Positions 7,153 to 15,376 of a DNA stretch of 34,182 nucleotides are shown piece after piece. How positions within the stretch are numbered: position 1 is the stretch's first letter; each line of letters opens with the position of its first letter. Origin of the DNA: Anaeromassilibacillus sp. An200. GTDB lineage: Bacteria; Bacillota; Clostridia; Oscillospirales; Acutalibacteraceae. The stretch covers positions 1 to 34,182 of the forward strand of contig NZ_NFJU01000031.1 of assembly GCF_002160025.1 (NCBI RefSeq), in the 5' to 3' direction. The position numbers were made by a program, and so were the translations under genes. A model generated the notes under the pieces. The model was not told the origin of the DNA. It made no database searches and saw nothing but the letters and a program-made list of their open reading frames with translations.

Positions 7153-7276
7153 CGGCCCGCGCATTAGCATGCTGAAAAGCATAAGCCCGGCGGCGCGGGA
7201 CGGTCTGAGCCTGCTCCCGTGCCTCTCAATGGCAGCAGCGCGGGACATGAAGCACAGAAAACGCACACTGCCGGGA
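7153..7276 (+). ncRNA. Candidate structured RNA element, copy 1 (rnhA leader)
   Basis: Of the 39 bases at 7183-7221, 37 match the inverse complement of 9674-9712. Outer stem: CCCGGC (7186-7191) with GCCGGG (7270-7275), enclosing about 90 nt. Inside, CGGGA and TCCCG flank an inner GGT-CTGA-GCC hairpin, and TGCC (7220-7223) pairs with GGCA (7231-7234). The plus strand allows a G-U pair where the minus strand would have a C-A mismatch, which favours the plus strand as the RNA. The shared sequence CGGCCCGCGC also lies about 20 bp upstream in both copies. No known RNA family was recognised; it may be a 5' leader regulator, a small RNA or a dispersed repeat. Confidence 0.45.
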
Positions 7277-7350
7277 CGGCGGAGCCGTCTTGCGCGGTTT
7301 GCCCGCCGCAGGCGCGGTATAAAATATAAGTTATGAAATGGAGAAGATTC

Positions 7351-7794
7351 ATGAAATCTGTGGAACTGTTCACCGACGGCTCCTGCTCCGGCAACCCCGG
7401 CCCCGGCGGCTGGGGGGCAATCGTGCGCTATGGGAAGCACGAAAAGGAGCTGTCCGGCGGCGACGCCCATACAACCAACAACCGCATGGAGCTTTCCGCG
7501 GTCATTGCGGGACTCGAAGCTCTCAAGGAGCCCTGCGCCGTCACGCTGACGAGCGACTCCAAATATGTCTGCGACGCCATCACCAAGGGCTGGGCGCGCT
7601 CCTGGAAGAAAAACGGCTGGCGCAAGAGTGACAAATCCCCGGCCCTGAACGCCGATCTTTGGGAGCGCCTGCTTGCTCTGCTCGACATACACAGCGTCAC
7701 GGTGGTGTGGGTCAAAGGACACGCCGGACACCCCGAAAACGAGCGGTGCGACCGTCTTGCTGTAGCACAGACCGCCAGGCACGCGGGAGGCTGA
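7351..7794 (+). CDS. rnhA: Ribonuclease HI
   Basis: This enzyme cleaves the RNA strand of RNA/DNA hybrids during replication and R-loop removal. All five catalytic positions of the Escherichia coli enzyme have counterparts: Asp9 in [14 protein letters not shown], Glu47 in NNRMELSA, Asp69 in TSDSKYV, His124 in [10 protein letters not shown] and Asp134 in ERCDRLA. The basic protrusion [15 protein letters not shown] is present. The length of 147 residues is typical. GGAGAAGATTC precedes the ATG at 7351; an in-frame ATG at 7333 lacks a ribosome site. The gene has an unusually long, structured leader. Confidence 0.95.
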   Translation: MKSVELFTDGSCSGNPGPGGWGAIVRYGKHEKELSGGDAHTTNNRMELSAVIAGLEALKEPCAVTLTSDSKYVCDAITKGWARSWKKNGWRKSDKSPALNADLWERLLALLDIHSVTVVWVKGHAGHPENERCDRLAVAQTARHAGG

Positions 7795-7835
7795 GAAAGG
7801 ATTTTGCCGCCCATCGGAAAAATTTGAAAAAGGGA

Positions 7836-7864
7836 TTGAAATGTATACTAATTTAGTGTATATT
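7836..7864 (+). promoter_or_regulatory. nifS-nifU promoter with a palindrome in the spacer
   Basis: TTGAAA at 7836-7841, 17-base spacer, TATATT at 7859-7864. The spacer contains the palindrome ACTAATTTAGT (7847-7857), flanked by TAT and GTATA. An Rrf2/IscR-type regulator is a reasonable guess for a Fe-S assembly operon, but none is encoded nearby. Confidence 0.6.
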
Positions 7865-7917
7865 TATCTCAGAGTCCGGAGACGGACGAATTTAAGATAG
7901 AAAAAGGGATGATAACC

Positions 7918-9129
7918 ATGTCGGAAGCCAAACGCTTTGTCTACGCGGACAACGCCGCCACTACGGCGGTTTCCCCCTCCGTTCTGCGCGCGATGGAGCC
8001 TTATTATACCACACACTACGGAAACCCCTCGAGCCTGTATTCCATTGGACAAGCCGCCAAGCGCTCGTTGGAAGCCGCGCGGCGCGATGTGGCGGAATGT
8101 CTGAACGCCGATCCGAACGAGATCTTCTTCACCTCCGGCGGCAGCGAAGCCGATAACTGGGCTATCAAAGGCGCGGCGCACTTGCTGGCCCAAAAGGGAA
8201 AGAAGCACATTATCACCACCAAATTCGAGCATCACGCCGTCCTGCACGCCTGTGCCGCTCTCGAAAAAGAAGGCTTCGAGGTCACTTATCTGGAGGTGCA
8301 CAGCAATGGCGTCGTCCGCCCCGAGGAGGTGGAAGCCGCTATCCGGGAGGACACTGCCCTTGTGACCATCATGTACGCCAACAACGAGATCGGCACCTTG
8401 CAGCCCATCCGGGAAATCGGTGAAATCTGCCGCCGGCGCGGCGTGTGGTTCCACACCGACGCGGTGCAGGCCGCCGGAAACGTGCCGATCGACGTGAAGG
8501 AGCAGAACATTGATATGCTGTCCCTCTCCGCGCACAAGTTCCATGGCCCCAAGGGTGTCGGCCTGCTCTATATCCGCAAGGGGATCGTGCTGCCGAACCT
8601 CATCGACGGCGGTGCACAGGAGCGCAGCCGCCGCGCGGGCACCGAGAATGTGGCCGGAATCATCGGCTTGAGCACGGCGCTCAAGGAAGCCTGCGCGACG
8701 ATGCAGGAGCGCGGCGAACGTCTCACAAAAATGCGCGATCGCCTGATTGCCGGTGCGCTGCAAATTGAGCGCAGCCGTCTCAACGGCGATTCCGTCCGCC
8801 GCCTGCCGGGCAACGTGAGCCTGTGCTTTGAGGGAATCGAGGGCGAATCGCTTCTGCTGCTCCTGGATCTGGAAGGCGTATGCGCTTCCTCCGGATCGGC
8901 GTGCACCTCCGGATCGCTGGATCCGAGCCATGTGCTGCTCTCCATCGGCCTGCCGCATGAGGTAGCACACGGCTCTCTGCGGCTCTCGTTCAGCGACGGG
9001 AACACCGAAGAGGATGTGGACTACATCCTGGAACGCCTGCCCCGCATTGTGGAGCGTCTGCGCGCCATGAGCCCGCTGTGGGAGACAATCAAAAGCAAAA
9101 ATATTCAGTACGATATCCGTGAATTCTAA
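7918..9129 (+). CDS. nifS: Cysteine desulfurase, NifS/IscS type
   Basis: A PLP-dependent aminotransferase-fold enzyme that removes sulfur from L-cysteine and passes it as a persulfide to the scaffold protein. The PLP lysine is Lys207 in [12 protein letters not shown], with His105 and Asp181 in the cofactor pocket. The persulfide cysteine is Cys329 in [17 protein letters not shown], the longer-loop group I arrangement. The ATG at 7918 is preferred over 7909 because AAAGGG then has normal spacing. It has 403 residues. The next gene, 24 bp downstream, encodes the scaffold, so this is a two-gene Fe-S assembly operon. Confidence 0.94.
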   Translation: MSEAKRFVYADNAATTAVSPSVLRAMEPYYTTHYGNPSSLYSIGQAAKRSLEAARRDVAECLNADPNEIFFTSGGSEADNWAIKGAAHLLAQKGKKHIITTKFEHHAVLHACAALEKEGFEVTYLEVHSNGVVRPEEVEAAIREDTALVTIMYANNEIGTLQPIREIGEICRRRGVWFHTDAVQAAGNVPIDVKEQNIDMLSLSAHKFHGPKGVGLLYIRKGIVLPNLIDGGAQERSRRAGTENVAGIIGLSTALKEACATMQERGERLTKMRDRLIAGALQIERSRLNGDSVRRLPGNVSLCFEGIEGESLLLLLDLEGVCASSGSACTSGSLDPSHVLLSIGLPHEVAHGSLRLSFSDGNTEEDVDYILERLPRIVERLRAMSPLWETIKSKNIQYDIREF

Positions 9130-9153
9130 AAATGACAGGGAGGCTGTTTTCTG

Positions 9154-9591
9154 ATGGCATACAGTGAGAAAGTAATGGAACATTTCGCGAACCCCCGCAA
9201 CGTGGGCGAACTGCCGGACGCGAACGGCGTCGGTGAGGTCGGCAACCCGAAGTGCGGCGACATCATGCGCATGTATATCCGCGTTGAGGACAACGTGATC
9301 CGCGACGTCAGCTTCAAGACCTTCGGCTGCGGCGCGGCCATCGCGACCAGCTCCATGGCAACAGAGCTGATCAAGGGCAAGACGATCGACGAAGCCCTCC
9401 AGCTGACGAACCGCGCTGTGATGGAGGCTCTTGACGGTCTGCCGCCGGTGAAGGTGCACTGCTCCGTCCTCGCGGAACAGGCCATCAAGGCCGCTGTATC
9501 CGACTACTACCGCCGCCTGGGTATCGACCCGGTGCCGATCGTCGGTGAGCTGCACGACTGTGAAGAGGAAGCCTGCGCCTGCGGCGGCTAA
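9154..9591 (+). CDS. nifU: Fe-S cluster scaffold protein, NifU/IscU N-terminal type
   Basis: A 145-residue scaffold on which new iron-sulfur clusters are built. The three cluster cysteines are Cys34 (GNPKCGD), Cys59 (FKTFGCGAAIA) and Cys103 (VHCSVLAE), with the conserved Asp36. The C-terminal end, EEEACACGG, adds two cysteines and is typical of the stand-alone scaffolds in Clostridia. It lacks the central ferredoxin-like and C-terminal Nfu domains of full NifU. The gene directly follows nifS. Beyond its stop lies a structured repeat whose plus-strand form ends in a T-rich stretch and could act as its terminator. Confidence 0.94.
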   Translation: MAYSEKVMEHFANPRNVGELPDANGVGEVGNPKCGDIMRMYIRVEDNVIRDVSFKTFGCGAAIATSSMATELIKGKTIDEALQLTNRAVMEALDGLPPVKVHCSVLAEQAIKAAVSDYYRRLGIDPVPIVGELHDCEEEACACGG

Positions 9592-9619
9592 GCTGCGCGT
9601 CTGCGGCTGGCAAGTCCGA

Positions 9620-9745
9620 TGCCCGGCTGTGTGGGTACGCACACGAACCTTCCGCGGTGTTGCCAAAGGGCAACACGGGAGCAGGTTCAGACCGTCCCGC
9701 GCTGCCGGGCTTGTGTTTTCGCATTACGTTTCGGCGCGGGCCGTT
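9620..9745 (-). ncRNA. Candidate structured RNA element, copy 2 (nifU/MATE intergenic)
   Basis: Inverse-oriented copy of the element at 7153-7276. Outer stem: GCCCGGC (9621-9627) with GCCGGGC (9704-9710), enclosing 90 bases. Inside are an 8-bp hairpin GTGTTGCC-AAAG-GGCAACAC (9657-9676), a hairpin CGGGA-GCA-GGT-TCAG-ACC-G-TCCCG (9676-9699) and GTGTG/CACAC (9629-9643). The similarity continues past 9710 through GCGCGGGCCG (9734-9743), which already encodes the end of the MATE protein. On the minus strand it would form the 3' UTR of the MATE transcript. On the plus strand, CTTGTGTTTT after the outer stem could end the nifSU transcript. Confidence 0.45.
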
Positions 9746-11124
9746 TGCAGGCTTGCCTGCTTGCGAAGAACGCGCCACACAAAGACAGCGAACAGCACGG
9801 AGCTGATGCTCCATGTGATCGGATATGCCCAGTAGACCACACGGATATCCGGGATCAGCCGGATCGTGAGCGTGATGTAAGTGATGCGGAACACGCACCA
9901 GACGGCGAGCATGATCACCATCGGCACAACGGAACGGCCCAGCCCGCGCAGAATTCCGGCGCAGCAGTGGGAAAACGCCAGAAGGCAGTAAAAGAGCGAC
10001 ACGGTGCGCGCGTTCATTACACCGTACTCCACCACCTGCGGCTGATTGTTGAACGCGCCAATCAGCACCGGCGCAAAGGTGAAGATGAGGATCCCGATCC
10101 CTTCCGCCAGAAGAGGGCTGCACAAAAGGCCGAACCGCACACCGGCCTTGACGCGATCAGCCCGCCCGGCGCCAAGGTTCTGGCTGACAAAGGTGGACAG
10201 CGCCAGCGCGAAGCAGGTCACAGGCAGGAAGGCAAAGCCCTCTGTCTTGCTGTATGCCCCGCACCCTGCCATCGCGGAGGAGCCGAAGGAATTGATGTTG
10301 GACTGCACGATGACGTTCGCCAGCGAGATCACGGAGTTCTGCACGCCGGAAGGCACGCCGAGGGAAACCACCCGGCGCAGCATTTCACGATCAAAGCGGA
10401 TGCGCCGCCAGCAGACACGGTATCCGGTCTGCACACGCGTCAGCTTGCGGAACGCGAGGAACGCGCTGAGCGACTGGCTCAGCACCGTGGCCAGCGCCGC
10501 CCCGCCGACGCCCATCTGAAACACCGCCACAAACAGCAGATCCAGCACCACATTGGTCAGGGACGCGGCGATCAGGTATTTCATCGGGCTTTTGCTGTCC
10601 CCCACCGATTGCAGGATACCCGCGCCAAGGTTGTACAGCACCACGGCGAGCGAACCGGCAAAATAGATGCGGAAATACAGCACCGAGTTCGGCATCACGT
10701 CCTCCGGTGTTCCCATCAGCCGCAGAATCTGCGGGGAGAGCACCACGCCCGCCACCGTGAGCACCACGCCAGCACAAAGGCCGAGCGCCACCGTGGTGTG
10801 GACGGCCCGTTCCATGTCCTCCTCATCCCCCGCGCCGAAAAAGCGCGCGACCAGCACGCCCGCGCCGAGGGAGACACCGTTGACAAAGCCGATCAACAGC
10901 ATGATCAGGCTCGCGGACGAACCGACGGCGGCCAGCGCCTGCTCTCCGACAAAGTTTCCCACAATCAGCGAATCCACCGCATTATAGAGCTGCTGGAACA
11001 GATTGCTGAAAAAAATCGGAACGGCAAAAAGGAGCATTTTCTTTGGAACGCTCCCCACCGTCAGCAGATTTTGATTTTCGCTTTGCTTCACTCTGCTATC
11101 ACACCACCCTGTCTTTTCTCTCAT
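9724..11124 (-). CDS. MATE family efflux transporter, second copy
   Basis: A polytopic membrane exporter of the MATE family, up to 466 residues, with about twelve hydrophobic segments. Family signatures include FSNLFQQLYNAVDSLIVGNF near the N terminus, LGAGILQSVGDSKSPM after helix 4-5 and GVPSGVQNSVISLANVIVQS at the start of the second half. The ATG at 11124 has no ribosome site. A GTG at 11091 follows GGGTGGTG and would give a 455-residue protein, so the true start may be there. It is not closely paired with a regulator, unlike the first MATE gene. Its 3' end runs into the repeat element at 9620-9745. The substrate is unknown. Confidence 0.87.
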   Translation of the reverse strand: MREKTGWCDSRVKQSENQNLLTVGSVPKKMLLFAVPIFFSNLFQQLYNAVDSLIVGNFVGEQALAAVGSSASLIMLLIGFVNGVSLGAGVLVARFFGAGDEEDMERAVHTTVALGLCAGVVLTVAGVVLSPQILRLMGTPEDVMPNSVLYFRIYFAGSLAVVLYNLGAGILQSVGDSKSPMKYLIAASLTNVVLDLLFVAVFQMGVGGAALATVLSQSLSAFLAFRKLTRVQTGYRVCWRRIRFDREMLRRVVSLGVPSGVQNSVISLANVIVQSNINSFGSSAMAGCGAYSKTEGFAFLPVTCFALALSTFVSQNLGAGRADRVKAGVRFGLLCSPLLAEGIGILIFTFAPVLIGAFNNQPQVVEYGVMNARTVSLFYCLLAFSHCCAGILRGLGRSVVPMVIMLAVWCVFRITYITLTIRLIPDIRVVYWAYPITWSISSVLFAVFVWRVLRKQASLQTARAET

Positions 11125-11240
11125 AAATATGCGCAGAAAAGCAGAGCGCCTTTGAAAGGGCTCCGCTTTGCTTTTTCTATGATATCACGAAACAACCGGG
11201 ACGGCAAGACAGCCCCGGAGTAAAAAAGGAGGACTTTTTC

Positions 11241-11831
11241 ATGGCAAAGCTTTTATATCAGGGACACGGAAGCCTGCGCGCCGTCACGGACGGCGGCGTG
11301 GTGCTCTATCTGGATCCGTTTGCCGGGGAGGGCTACGATCTGCCCGCCGACGTGATCCTGGTGACACACCAGCACGGCGATCACAACCAGCTCCAGCTCC
11401 CGGCAAAAAAACCGGACTGCATCATCTGGCAGAATTCCGACGCGCTCTCCGGCGGCGAATACAAAGCCGCCGATCTGCACGGCATCCATGTGGAGGCGGT
11501 GCAGGCATACAACAAGAACCATCCGAAAAGCGAGTGCGTAGGCTTTCTTGTGACGCTCGACGGCAAGCTGGTCTATTTCGCGGGCGACACCTCGCGCACG
11601 GAGCAGATGGAAACCTTCGCTCAGCGGCACATTGACTACGCCATTCTGCCCATGGACGGCGTCTACAACATGGACATCGCGGAGGCCTCCGCGTGCGCCC
11701 GCCTGATTGCGGCAAAGCACAGCATCCCCACCCACATGGCGCCGGGGCGTTTGTTTGACCGTGCCGCCGCCGAACGCTTCGACGGCCCCGGACGGCTGAT
11801 TCTGGAGCCTGGCGAGGAAATCACTCTCTGA
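11241..11831 (+). CDS. Metallo-beta-lactamase fold metal-dependent hydrolase
   Basis: A 196-residue hydrolase with the zinc motif HQHGDH at residues 43-48 (His43, His45, Asp47, His48), a second metal-site aspartate in FAGDTS, and a late histidine in IPTHMAP. The size and layout resemble the UPF0173/YtkL-like and UlaG-like groups rather than beta-lactamases or RNases. The natural substrate is unknown. GGAGG ten bases before the ATG sets the start. The gene stands alone between the divergent MATE gene and a strong terminator. Confidence 0.85.
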   Translation: MAKLLYQGHGSLRAVTDGGVVLYLDPFAGEGYDLPADVILVTHQHGDHNQLQLPAKKPDCIIWQNSDALSGGEYKAADLHGIHVEAVQAYNKNHPKSECVGFLVTLDGKLVYFAGDTSRTEQMETFAQRHIDYAILPMDGVYNMDIAEASACARLIAAKHSIPTHMAPGRLFDRAAAERFDGPGRLILEPGEEITL

Positions 11832-11871
11832 GCCGGCCGCCGTCTATCACTTCCAATATTCCGAACATATC

Positions 11872-11913
11872 AAAGGCCGCTCTGTCCCATTGGGAGACAG
11901 AGCGGCCTTTTTG
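11872..11913 (+). terminator. Bidirectional terminator between convergent genes
   Basis: The stem AAGGCCGCTCTGTC/GACAGAGCGGCCTT around 11873-11909 is followed by five T on the plus strand. The minus strand has a short tail only. It ends the metallo-hydrolase transcript and may also serve the glycosidase operon from the other side. Confidence 0.85.
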
Positions 11914-11932
11914 TTCTCCGTATTCCGGAGAA

Positions 11933-13447
11933 TTACGCTTCCACCCGGCGCAGGCGGATCGCCATGTATTCGCGGCGCGGCAGCTCGATGACAAAGCTGC
12001 CTTTGTGCGTTCCGGCGGGCGTGATGGTCATATTCCAGGTATCAATGATTTCCGCTGTGAGCGTGACATCCTCCGGGAAGGAGAAGCGGCGGCAGCAGGG
12101 GCGCATAAAGCCGTAATAATAGAGATAGTAGCCCGTATCGCCGATTCCCTCGGCAGTGGCAGCCAGTTCATCCCATGAAGCGGGCATCCGCCGCAGGCCT
12201 ATCCCCGGTGTCTGCGCGAGGATCTCCCGCAAAAAGCGGATGCGCGCCGGGCTTTCCCCGTAAAGCGTTCCGCCGTGGCTCCACCAAAGCATGCCATCTG
12301 GCTTGTCAAACGTCTCTCCGTGCGTCGCGTAGCCGCCGCGCAGAGCGGCTTCCCAGAAGCGCCGCACCAGCTCCTGCCCGCTGATGTTGCCCCAACCCTG
12401 GTCGATGTCGCCCTCGTAGGCCACCTCGTCGAAGATCACAGGCTTCCCGAAGCGAACACGCAGATCGTCGGTGAACTCCGTCGACTTATAAAGATCCGTG
12501 CGCTGCACGCTGCAATGTGTAATCCAGGGCCGTGCGTGGTCATAAGGCGTCATGCAGTTGTGGATGCTGCGCGGATGATGATACGGATCCTCGTCCAGCA
12601 GGATCTGCGCATAGCGCTCCCAATCGCTCACGGTTTTATCCGTCAAAATATCATACTCATTGGCAAGGCTCCACCAGACATTGCGGAACGCGGAAAAACG
12701 CGCGATCACATAGCGCCAGTAGAGATCATCCTGCTCCGCCGTCATGTGGGAGAAGCCCCAGCGATCGTACGGATGCATCACGATCAGGTCGGCTTCCACG
12801 CCCAGCGCGCCCAGATCGCGGATCGCCTGCTCCACATTGCGGAAATGGGCGGGATTCGGACGGGTAAAATCCCAGTCGTTGCCCGGCTGCACCTCCATGC
12901 GGAAGCCCAGCTCTGTGTCCGTCTGGTCAATTTTGCACGGCGTTCCCTCAAACGGGAAGGAAATGGGATCGTGGAGATTGTACAGGTAATGCTTGGGGAA
13001 CACGCAGAAACGGATCTTGTTGAAATATCCCTTTGCCAGCTCCTCCAGCGTGCGGCGGCGCACATCCTCCCCCTGAAGCTCCCACACATAGGCCGTCGTG
13101 CCCAGCGGATAATACGGCGTACCGTCCTCATATTCAAAATGGAAGCCACGGATCCGCACCGGCCCATGGTTCCCTTCTCCCGCCGCGACGGCGGTAAACG
13201 CACCGGCCTGCTCCTCCTCCGCGGAAAAGCTGCCGGAGATCGTGAAGGTATAATCCCCCTCAAACGACGGCATGAAGCGGACGCGGTAGATCCCGTCTCC
13301 ATCGTAAAAGCCCCGGACCCGAACCGTCTCATCCCGCGAGACAAACTCAGCCTCAATCGTGTAATCCGTGAAGGGGTTTCCTTCCGTCTTTCCGGGCAGG
13401 GACGCTTCAAATACGCCCCACCGTTCCACCTGTCTGGGATATTCCAT
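11933..13447 (-). CDS. DUF5060/DUF4038/DUF5605-type glycoside hydrolase-like protein
   Basis: A 504-residue protein with three parts: an N-terminal beta domain (residues 6-75, YRVRFMPSFEGDYTFTI, DUF5060-like), a TIM-barrel region (about 95-400, DUF4038-like) and a C-terminal beta domain (DUF5605-like). Candidate catalytic residues are Glu264 in WWSLANEYD (Asn-Glu, acid/base) and Glu341 in VIFDEVAYEGD (nucleophile), as in clan A retaining enzymes. There is no signal peptide, so it probably acts on imported oligosaccharides. The ATG at 13447 shares one base with the LacI stop (TAATG) and has GGAGG upstream. Related DUF4038 proteins include GH140 apiosidases, but the substrate here is not known. 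Confidence 0.8.
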   Translation of the reverse strand: MEYPRQVERWGVFEASLPGKTEGNPFTDYTIEAEFVSRDETVRVRGFYDGDGIYRVRFMPSFEGDYTFTISGSFSAEEEQAGAFTAVAAGEGNHGPVRIRGFHFEYEDGTPYYPLGTTAYVWELQGEDVRRRTLEELAKGYFNKIRFCVFPKHYLYNLHDPISFPFEGTPCKIDQTDTELGFRMEVQPGNDWDFTRPNPAHFRNVEQAIRDLGALGVEADLIVMHPYDRWGFSHMTAEQDDLYWRYVIARFSAFRNVWWSLANEYDILTDKTVSDWERYAQILLDEDPYHHPRSIHNCMTPYDHARPWITHCSVQRTDLYKSTEFTDDLRVRFGKPVIFDEVAYEGDIDQGWGNISGQELVRRFWEAALRGGYATHGETFDKPDGMLWWSHGGTLYGESPARIRFLREILAQTPGIGLRRMPASWDELAATAEGIGDTGYYLYYYGFMRPCCRRFSFPEDVTLTAEIIDTWNMTITPAGTHKGSFVIELPRREYMAIRLRRVEA

Positions 13448-14472
13448 TATGTTGTCTCCTCCTTCTGTGTCAAAACGGGCGGGCAAACGCTGTCCCGCTC
13501 CACCAATCGGGTGCAAATCTGGGTTTTGGTCGCGGACGAAAGACCAGCGCGCGCGCGATCGGTCAGAATTCGCACCGCCAGACGCCCCATCTCCTCCTTT
13601 TCCACCTGTACGGTCGTCAGCGGCGGCGTGGAAAACTCCGCGAACGGCATATCATCAAAGCCAATGATCGAAACATCCTGCGGTACGCGGATCCCATGCT
13701 CCGCAAACGCCTTGAGCGCGCCCAGCGCAATGTTGTCGTTGTCCGCGAAAAAAGCGGTGGGCAGACGAGGCTTTTCCTCCAGCCATCGGCTCATGGCGTG
13801 CCACGCCTGCGAGGTCTCCGGCGGCAGCGGCACCTCAAACTCCTCCCGCGCATCCAGCCCATGCAGGGCGAAAGCGCGCCGGTATCCCTCCTGACGGTAA
13901 AAGAAGTTCTTGATCCGCACGGAGCTTTTCAGATACCCGATCTCCCGGTGCCCCTTTTCGATCAGATATTCCACCGCGTGGCAGGCGCTGTCCGTGTTGC
14001 TGATCAGAAGTGCGCTGGCGCATGCACTCTCCGGCCAGTTGTCCAGCAGCAGAAGCGGAGCCTGTGCACGGGAAAACAGCTCCATATCCTCCTCAGTGGC
14101 CTCTGTGGCCAGCAGCACCACACCGCATGAAACATCCCCCAGCACCTGCTCCAGAAGTGTATCGAAATCGGGATCCGAGCGGCTGATCACCGTCAGGATC
14201 GCTTCGATCCCCAGCGTGCGGCATTCCTGCTCAATTCCTTTTGCCAGAGCCGCAAAAAAGGGCGTATCCGCCACCACAAGGCCGCTGCTCTTATACTGGA
14301 CAAAGCGCACCGCGTTGATCTTCGCGGTGGAAAAATACCCGAGCCGCCGGGCCGCTTCCAAAATGCGGGAAGCCGTTTCGGCATTGACGCCGCGCTTATG
14401 GTTCAGCGCGTTGGAAACCGTGGCGGTGGAAAAACCCGTCGCCTCGCTGATCTGCTGTAAGCTTGCTTTCAT
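13447..14472 (-). CDS. LacI family transcriptional regulator
   Basis: A 341-residue sugar-responsive DNA-binding protein. The N-terminal helix-turn-helix and hinge span residues 1-55 (LQQISEATGFSTATVSNALN, then RILEAARRLGY), followed by a periplasmic-binding-protein-like ligand domain that ends in VSIIGFDDMPFAEFSTPPLT, a LacI hallmark. The start is fixed by ATGA overlap with the preceding AraC gene, with GGGAGGG upstream. It is the middle gene of AraC-LacI-glycosidase, so it probably controls the hydrolase and its own operon. No clear LacI palindrome was found in the AraC promoter. Confidence 0.92.
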   Translation of the reverse strand: MKASLQQISEATGFSTATVSNALNHKRGVNAETASRILEAARRLGYFSTAKINAVRFVQYKSSGLVVADTPFFAALAKGIEQECRTLGIEAILTVISRSDPDFDTLLEQVLGDVSCGVVLLATEATEEDMELFSRAQAPLLLLDNWPESACASALLISNTDSACHAVEYLIEKGHREIGYLKSSVRIKNFFYRQEGYRRAFALHGLDAREEFEVPLPPETSQAWHAMSRWLEEKPRLPTAFFADNDNIALGALKAFAEHGIRVPQDVSIIGFDDMPFAEFSTPPLTTVQVEKEEMGRLAVRILTDRARAGLSSATKTQICTRLVERDSVCPPVLTQKEETT

Positions 14473-15137
14473 GGCCGAAGCCCTCCCTTGCGGTATTCCT
14501 GTGGGGTCATCCCCGTGGACTGCTTGAATTGCCGGGAAAAATACGAGATATTCTGAAACCCGCTGGCAAGCGCCACGTCCCGCACACTCATGCACCCCTG
14601 CAAAAGCTCCTTGGCGCGGCGGATCCGCGCCCCCGCGATGTACGCCGTCAGTGAAACGCCCATCTTTTCCGTGAACAAGTGGGACAGGCGATCCGGGCTC
14701 AGATATGCCACCGAGGCCAGCTCATCGCGGCTGAGGCGATCCGGCAGATGTTCCTCGATGTAGCGGCACACCGTCCCCACGGCCGATTCCTCGCGCCGCG
14801 CTCCCGTCAGGCAGGTCCGGCAGGCCCGCACCGCACCGGATATCCACTTTTCGAGACTTTCCGCGTCGGCGCATGGCTCCGGCGGCGCCCCCTCCTTCTT
14901 CATCTCCGCCAGCAGGCAGTGCGCCGCCACGCCGCACCGCTCGAGCAGTGTGTACAGCATCTGGGAAAAATCGTGGTAAAAGCCCTCCCGATCCTCTTTT
15001 CCGGCGAGACGGCGTGCTTGCGCCGCACATTCCCAGCACAGCTCCTGCGTCCTGCCGTCCAGCAAAAGCTCCCTCCACCTTCCGGCGGGAATCTCCGGGG
15101 AGACAGCCGTTCCCCAAAGGCTTGCGTTCTCCCTCAT
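14469..15137 (-). CDS. AraC family transcriptional regulator
   Basis: A 222-residue regulator. The C-terminal AraC DNA-binding domain occupies about residues 118-218, with two helix-turn-helix units (LSRDELASVAYLSPDRLSHL and SVRDVALASGFQNISYFSRQ) and the FKQSTGMTPQEYR signature. The N-terminal 115 residues are helical and Cys-rich (Cys34, Cys37, Cys68, Cys74, Cys88 among others), with no cupin fold or receiver domain recognised. It looks like the linker plus HTH of YesN-type regulators without the receiver. First gene of the operon; GGGGGAG precedes the ATG. The divergent region upstream formerly served a sugar operon, now reduced to a scar. Confidence 0.87.
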   Translation of the reverse strand: MRENASLWGTAVSPEIPAGRWRELLLDGRTQELCWECAAQARRLAGKEDREGFYHDFSQMLYTLLERCGVAAHCLLAEMKKEGAPPEPCADAESLEKWISGAVRACRTCLTGARREESAVGTVCRYIEEHLPDRLSRDELASVAYLSPDRLSHLFTEKMGVSLTAYIAGARIRRAKELLQGCMSVRDVALASGFQNISYFSRQFKQSTGMTPQEYRKGGLRP

Positions 15138-15164
15138 GGCTCTCCCCCGTTCCTTCTTTTTTTC

Positions 15165-15193
15165 ATCTTAGCACAGCCCGTCGGATTTGTAAA
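15165..15193 (-). promoter_or_regulatory. Promoter of the AraC-LacI-glycosidase operon
   Basis: Minus strand: -35 TTTACA at 15188-15193, 17-base spacer, -10 TAAGAT at 15165-15170. Just upstream lies an A/T-rich block with two direct repeats of AATATAAAA (15209-15217 and 15221-15229, 12-bp period), a possible AraC-type site or UP element. Confidence 0.6.
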
Positions 15194-15376
15194 TGGATCT
15201 AAAAAAATAATATAAAATTTAATATAAAAATTATAGATTCAGCATCCTTGTGCTAATTCGCGGCAGGATTGTTCTTTTTTCCGGTCTTTTCCATGCACTA
15301 CAATAAAGACAGATTGCACGCCGGAACCCCGGCGGCAGCAGGCAAGAGAGCGGAAAAGCGGAAAGGGGAGCGGAAG

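Noticed and set aside
7864-9666. 600-codon minus-strand frame opposite nifS-nifU
   Set aside because: His/Ala/Gly/Asp-rich shadow of GC-rich coding sequence; nifS and nifU have complete catalytic residues.
9601-9712. T-box or SAM riboswitch in the nifU/MATE intergenic element
   Set aside because: No AGGGTGG-ACCGCG core or SAM-box core; the structure does not match either.
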